Source: Solanum dulcamara
Taxonomy: Eukaryota > Streptophyta > Magnoliopsida > Solanales > Solanaceae
Assembly: GCF_947179165.1 (NCBI RefSeq)
Contig: NC_077238.1
Location: forward strand, 45,252,793-45,316,792
DNA length: 64,000 nt
Direction: 5' to 3'
Positions 58,646 to 64,000 of the stretch are shown one piece after another. Position 1 is the first letter of the stretch. Each line of letters begins with the position of its first letter. Under the pieces are notes generated by a model. It saw only the letters and a list, made by a program, of their open reading frames with translations. It did no database searches and was not told the DNA's origin. The position numbers were made by a program, and so were the translations under genes.

Positions 58646-60454
58646 CAATATACATACATCAAATACATAACATGAAACCTATAGGAATGTTATAGAGTGA
58701 TATCTTATTATCCTTCTTCCAATAAGGACTCAAAACTGAAGATATGCCATAAACTTGCTTCTCGTAGTAAAACAAGATAATTAATATTTAACAATGTAGA
58801 AGCTAACTCAACATGTACTTTATTTAAGAAAATTATGAGCTACAAGACTCATCAATTTGAATCACCTAAAATAATATGACATGAGAATTTATATATTTTT
58901 CCCTACACTTTCTCAAGAAATTTCATAAATAATCAAGAATATCGATTATGATCAACAACTCAAATAATGGAGACAAAGAAATATGGCATGCCCTATAATC
59001 AACAATGCATATAAAATTATTATGACAAGTAATTCTTTAAAAAATAATGAAGAACATCTATACAGCAAAATTCATGTTGTGGAAGGGACATACATGCCAA
59101 CACTTAATGTAACATATAGCATGTAAGAAAATTCTTTATAAAATAAATAACATATAATTAATGATCATATATCTTGTAACTTTGGATAAGGAATTCGTGG
59201 TACAAATAAAATGTAAATTATTAACTCCACAAGAAAAGTTAGCATGTAAGATAGTGAACCTATGAAAATAGTGTCATGTATACCGTTACATCATGAAACA
59301 CAAAGCACATATTCTCTTACAAGAAATTATACTGAAACATACCCATATACAAAAATAAATAAAAAAATAATTTACAACTAACTCTTATAGACATCTAATG
59401 TTCCGACCGGCTACAAAATATTCAATAGGATCATCTTAGTCATGCTTTATAATTTATAACATATGAACATGTTTATAGATATATAAAATATAAGTATATT
59501 CTACATAAAACTCGTGACATGATAAAAAAATCATTTGACATAGCACATTTCACATGAAAAATTACTTACAATACAAATATCATAAGATAAATTATATTCA
59601 TAATAGAAAAGGAATATAACATATAACTAGCAGCTTATGTACTAAGTGACAAATAATAATTAACCTATAAGGTGCTTAACACATATAAACATATAAATAA
59701 GTAAACTATAGCAGATGCATATTTGAACTTATATTAACTTGATTCACTAGATAACTAGTACATATGTAAAATAATGCAATCATTCATTTCCCCCTTGGAA
59801 TAGTCGTACCATAACTAAGAACTTCATTTCACACATACATATACATACATAATTCAACTAATTAAGATAATATTTTTCTATATCTCAAAATAATCAATTG
59901 TTTTCCAATAATAATTAAAAGATACTATATCCTTTTCTACTCTGAGTATTTAACGTATGTCTAACCCCTCAATATTTTCTTACTACAACCTTTAGTCACC
60001 TAGGAATCTCCTTTATTAAAAAAATATAAAAAAATAAAACCTTACATATACAAACTTATAAAATAATTGAAGATACTTACTCCTGAACTGAGTACTTATA
60101 AAAGGACTACCATAAGTCATTATCTAATTGGGATGTTCGAAGACACACATTTTATAAACATCACCCCTATGAGTAGGGGTTATAAGCTAGAAATCATCTC
60201 CTTGACAAAAGTAACATTTGATGTTTTGGCCTCATATAAGGTCGCCTTTTTAATAGATACAATTTGTATGACATTTCAGCAGAGTAAGAATTAGAAGTAA
60301 CTTTCTATGACTTTGCTCTATCATATGATCTAAATGATGAAATAATAGTAAATATCCCTAAATACCCCATAGCCTCCTGATTATAAGTGTGGCTCACAAC
60401 ACATCCATAAGCAAGATTCTACTAAACATGACTTATGAAATCACTGGGATCCAA
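58646..60454. other. LARD interior, second part
   Basis: It begins with the CAATA duplication and continues the AT-rich, non-coding interior. Motifs like AACATATAACATGTAAG recur at about 59108 and 59150. No protein was recognised. Confidence 0.55.
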
Positions 60455-60469
60455 CCTGCTCTGATGCCA
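60455..60469 (-). promoter_or_regulatory. Primer-binding site of the LARD-like element
   Basis: On the - strand TGGCATCAGAGCAGG stands four bases from the LTR, close to the initiator tRNA-Met site TGGTATCAGAGC. Confidence 0.8.
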
Positions 60470-60473
60470 AGTA

Positions 60474-61079
60474 TGTCACGCCCCAAATTAGGGGAGGCGC
60501 GACAAGTACCCGATGCCTCACTTGATCAAACGAACTATCTGAAACATAAAGGAAGTGAAACAACAGGGGCCAACTAGGCCATACCAATAACCTACTAAAA
60601 TAAGATAACTGGACTGGCGAGGTCAGAACACTCAATGACATAATGAATGGCAACAACGCTGACTTAACTAATAAATAACTAGCAAGCCCATAAGGCTGCA
60701 ATTGAAGCCATAAATAAAATAAGACGATGAGGCTACAAATGGAAGTTGAAAAGACCCAATAGACTATGTCCACAAGTCTTTATGAATAATACAACTCAAA
60801 TAGTTGTAAAAAGTCACAATCATACCAACAATTATATACAAAACTCAAAAATGCAAACCCTACCGATAACAAATAAATTCATGAAGAATGGAGCTTTTCA
60901 ATCCTCAATTGAGACAACACCCCTAATGTAAGGCCGATCAGGACCTTTGTTTGAACCGACAATATGAATGCAGCATCCCCAAGAAATGGAACATCAATAC
61001 GAATAAAAGTGTACTGGTATGTAAGGCAGAAAGTGAAATCATAAATAGCTGTAATAAAAAAGGTAATGGAGATATAACC
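60474..61079 (-). repeat. 5' LTR of the LARD-like element, cut at 61079
   Basis: TGTCACGCCCCAAATTAGGG onward follows 30821-31425 with point differences. The match ends near 61079 (GAGATATAACCT), where another LTR piece begins. Confidence 0.85.
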
Positions 61080-61970
61080 TAACCCAATCTTGAGGACTAG
61101 AGGTGAGTGCCTAGTTCTTATGAGGATAATGCCTTATATACTAAAGGCAAGTGTCCGGTTCGAACTCTATATTATAACTCACATGGTTATATGTCAGTTA
61201 ATAGTCTCTCCCACACAAATATTATATTAGGATTTGCACTATATTTTGATTACGCTCTCATTATGACTTATGAATTCCTTACAATTTACATTGCCTATGT
61301 ATTACATTTCATAATATATTTCAAAGGTCCTATCTCATACTAGTTAAACAAAAAAGGTATAAGTTTTTATGATGATGATGTTTTGATGCATTGACCAATA
61401 GTTATGATGTTTTCAAGGTTTTCATGGTTTCATTAATATTTTAGGATATTGATCTTGTATCTCATAATTTATATTGATTATGTCCTATGTTTATTTTTCA
61501 TGCATGCTTCTCAATACTTAGTACATTCCATGTAATAATGCATAGTTTTTGCGTACATTGTATCATAATATTGGGATGGACGATCATTGTGCACCTCCTA
61601 TTCTTGAGTAGAGTTGAGCCTAGACTAGCATTTGTGGTGAATCCTCGTTCTTTGAGGACATGACACTTGATTTTCACAACATCGTTTGACTATCTCATTC
61701 TCTTATGTTGTCATGGGTGAGCTAGGAGCTTGTTTTATTCTCCCATATAGTTAGTAGAGGCATGTTGGATGTTTAGAGTCTATGTTGTCTTTCATCCCTA
61801 ATTTTGAGACTTATGCTCTTTATTGAGACAATGCTTTCGTGTCAATGGTTTAGCTTATTTTCTTTACTTACGTTATGTATGCTCATGAATGATATACTAA
61901 GAGACTTGGTTAGGGTCCTTCAGGATTCTAATCGTCGTGTCACACCTAGGGTCTAGTTAGGGTCGTGAAA
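61080..61970 (+). repeat. LTR 3' fragment, + orientation
   Basis: The sequence shares blocks with the reverse complement of 27170-28000, for example GGGATGGACGATCATTGTGC and GTGGTGAATCCTCGTTCTTT against their counterparts. It ends GGTCGTGAAA, a changed GTGACA terminus. No canonical primer site follows. Confidence 0.65.
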
Positions 61971-62055
61971 GCTTCACACCGATTATTAAAATTCTACTTG
62001 ACACATCATGTCAGATACCCTAGGACACTTTAACCTTATGCTTTGATACCAACTT
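61971..62055. other. Spacer between two inverted LTR pieces, with a primer site on the - strand
   Basis: 85 bases. TGGTATCAAAGCA on the - strand (62039-62051) is a primer-binding site belonging to the LTR that starts at 62056. Confidence 0.65.
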
Positions 62056-62784
62056 TGTCATTACCCAAACTAGGCCCTAGACGTGATACGATGCTTAAGA
62101 TCCCGAGACACCCCAAATAAGACTTTTATCATAGCATACATAAGGTTATAAAAAATACTGAAACAAAATCATAACTGCAGAAGATAAGTCTCAAAAGTTA
62201 GGTGTCTCAATAAAACAGAACCAAATCATAATCTTTGAATAAAGAGAAAGGCATATTCATAATGGTCTGAAAATCTACGAATGGTCTAGAAAAGGGCGTA
62301 AGACAAGCCCTAGCTTACCCAAACATACAATAAAGTCATGAAGGAAAGCATAAAAACTCATCTAGGTTTTGCCCTTGAATCTTGAAGACTCACCAATCAA
62401 AGTGATCAATAACAGCCGAACTAGCCACGAGCGAGATGATGGGAGTCGGACCCAATATTATGAGATAATGTTGGCAAACGTATGTGTTAATACATGGAAT
62501 GCACTAAGTATGTCAGAAATATGCATAATCATGAATAAGAAGATATAATAAGAATGAACATGTGATGCATTACTAATATCTTGTAAAGCTAAAGTAAAAC
62601 ATGTAAGCATATAATAAGGTCAATGCATCATTTTAAAAACATAAGAGAGCTTATGAGAAACATCGTTAGTTTTGTGGCATATTAATCTTAACCGATATTT
62701 AAGACCATGTAAGCCATAACATGGAATCTAATGAACTCCCACAATGAGAATAGGGAGGCTAATTGCAAAGGTAGACTTTGTATT
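62056..62784 (-). repeat. LTR fragment, - orientation, cut by the next LTR
   Basis: It opens TGTCATTACCCAAACTAGGC and matches 27170-27910 in layout and many words (AGGCATAAGACAAGC-like, CTAGCCACGAG, TATGCGTTAGTATATGGAATG). It stops at 62784 where a new TGTAACACC begins. Confidence 0.7.
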
Positions 62785-64000
62785 TGTAACACCCCCTAAA
62801 AACATTGTAAATGATGTTCCAATTCTCGATTAAAAATGATAATACTTCTGTATTTTGGGTATAACTTTTAATAGGATGGTCCAAATTAGGTGATTTAAAT
62901 TTCTGAATAACTTGAACATCATTACCTACAACTTTTATGAACTATATTTTAAGTTTCGGAGTTTACGTAGGTCAAATAAATTAATTATTGCAAGACATGG
63001 TGTTGTGATAAAATTGAGTATTTGTAAAAGAAAATTCATATCTCACTATATATTACTCCAAATTGGTTGATTCTTGAATGAAATAAAAGTATACTTCTAT
63101 AGAAACAATTCATATGAATACATCAAATCCTAATGAGGAGGTATCCTTTTCAAACGCAGCTCCAAAAAAGGGTGTTCTGTTAAAAAAATGTTTATCTCAC
63201 CAACAACTGAAAGATCTAGATCCATTTGATAACACCCATGACATCAATAATCCTCCATTTGACATCACCCATAACATCACAATCTTTCATTAAATTTTTA
63301 AATTTTTTTTATAATTATTTTAATTATTGTTAGGTCCTTCTTCACACTTATACATACCCAGCTTATTTCATCATTTTGTTCATCAAGCATTCTCAAGCAA
63401 CTCTTCTCTATATACACTTCTTTACTCATTTTCAAAATATAGTTTTAGTTTATAGTAGTGTAGAAATACTATTCTGGTAATTCATATACTCCAGGTAGTA
63501 CATAAAATGCTCCAGCAAGGAGAAAATACTAGGATTAAAGAGTATTTATTACGTTCTTTGATTCGAGTAACGCTTTGGATTCCAGGTATGTAAGGCTTTA
63601 ATGGGAGTATTCCTTCCACTTTCATGCCTAAAGTATTTTGATTATATGATAAATTATGTTTATTTTCTTTAATCTTTACTCTAAGTTATGTGGGTATTTA
63701 TCCATGGGTTCTTTCACCCATGTAGTCCAAAACTCTTTCAACTAAATCTCTTGATTTCAATTAATATTTTCTTATAGGTAATTCTTATTTTTATTTAATA
63801 CCATGAATCATGCTTAAACTAATGATTTTTTATCTATTTTGATGCAACATGATTTCATATGTATGAATTGATGGTTTGCAATTAATTTCTCTATTTATCT
63901 CTTTAAATTGAAATTCATGATGGGTTTTTAAATCATGATTTTTAATATAGATTTTAAAGTATTTATGCATATTCATTTACATACGTATTTTTAAGTTGAA
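62785..64000 (+). repeat. Start of another LTR, continuing past the window
   Basis: TGTAACACCCCCTAAAAACA is a typical gypsy LTR start on the + strand. Further on, a leader resembling other LTRs here appears (CCATGGGTTCTTTCACCCATG at about 63702-63722). No internal region is reached. Confidence 0.65.

Larger units (their letters stand above)
30821..61079 (-). mobile_element. LARD-like large LTR element without gag-pol, split by nested insertions
   Basis: Two matching LTRs (30821-33293; 60474-61079, cut) face the - strand. A purine tract lies beside the first (33294-33312) and a primer-binding site beside the second (60455-60469). The internal DNA (33294-35822 and 58651-60454, about 4.3 kb) has no recognisable gag or pol. 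These are the traits of a LARD, a non-autonomous element that would need proteins from an autonomous relative. A complete gypsy element occupies 35823-58645 inside it. It inserted into the 3' LTR of the gypsy remnant to its left. Confidence 0.75.

Noticed and set aside
60441..60773. 110-codon open frame on the - strand
   Set aside because: It runs across a primer-binding site into an LTR, so it is a chance frame. The same LTR part at 30821-31150 is not similarly open.
1..64000. Search by eye for host genes, rRNA and tRNA genes, endogenous pararetrovirus and bacterial systems
   Set aside because: Every protein-like segment was assigned to LINE, MULE or gypsy families, or could not be supported. 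No rRNA or tRNA cloverleaf sequence was noticed.

Overview
The window is repeat-rich plant DNA, most likely from a Solanaceae genome (tomato, potato or pepper group). I recognise no host gene, rRNA, tRNA or CRISPR array. Nearly all of it is transposable elements at different stages of decay: a 3' piece of an RTE-type LINE, a two-gene Mutator-like DNA transposon (MULE), several Ty3/gypsy elements (mostly chromodomain-bearing, Tekay/Del-like), a gag-pol-less large LTR element (LARD type), and two tiny SINE-tail insertions. The Solanaceae assignment rests on the LINE/SINE 3' tail (GTCTGCGTACACTCTACCCTCC type) and on the character of the gypsy elements. It is family recognition, not a search result.

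Layout. 1-2216: RTE LINE, + strand, ending in an (AAT)n tail. 2951-4922: two tandem copies of a 986-bp unit, the second running into a MULE. 4737-20422: the MULE. Its mudrA-type transposase lies on the - strand and is convergent with a GRF-zinc-finger/coiled-coil/membrane-anchor pseudogene on the + strand. A complete 9.86-kb gypsy element (7341-17204) sits inside a transposase exon. 20821-27169: 5'-truncated gypsy element, - strand. 27170-28737: lone LTR. 28738-30820: gypsy remnant, + strand, lacking RNase H and integrase.

30821 to about 61079 is a Russian-doll nest. A LARD-like element (- strand) sits in the 3' LTR of the previous gypsy remnant. A gypsy element (35823-58645, - strand, CAATA target duplication) sits in the LARD interior. 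A third gypsy element (43652-56319, + strand) sits 33 bp inside the 5' LTR of that one. Its 5' LTR carries a 1638-bp unit three times while its 3' LTR carries it once. 61080-62784 holds two related LTR pieces facing each other as an inverted repeat, and 62785-64000 is the start of another LTR.

How the parts work together. The autonomous elements once supplied their own transposase or gag-pol. The LARD and the SINE tails would have depended on proteins made elsewhere. Every coding region here carries stop codons, frameshifts or lost catalytic residues, many explainable as C-to-T or G-to-A changes, so nothing in the window looks able to move now. Boundaries marked by TG..CA termini, primer-binding sites, polypurine tracts or target duplications are good to a few bases; others are approximate.
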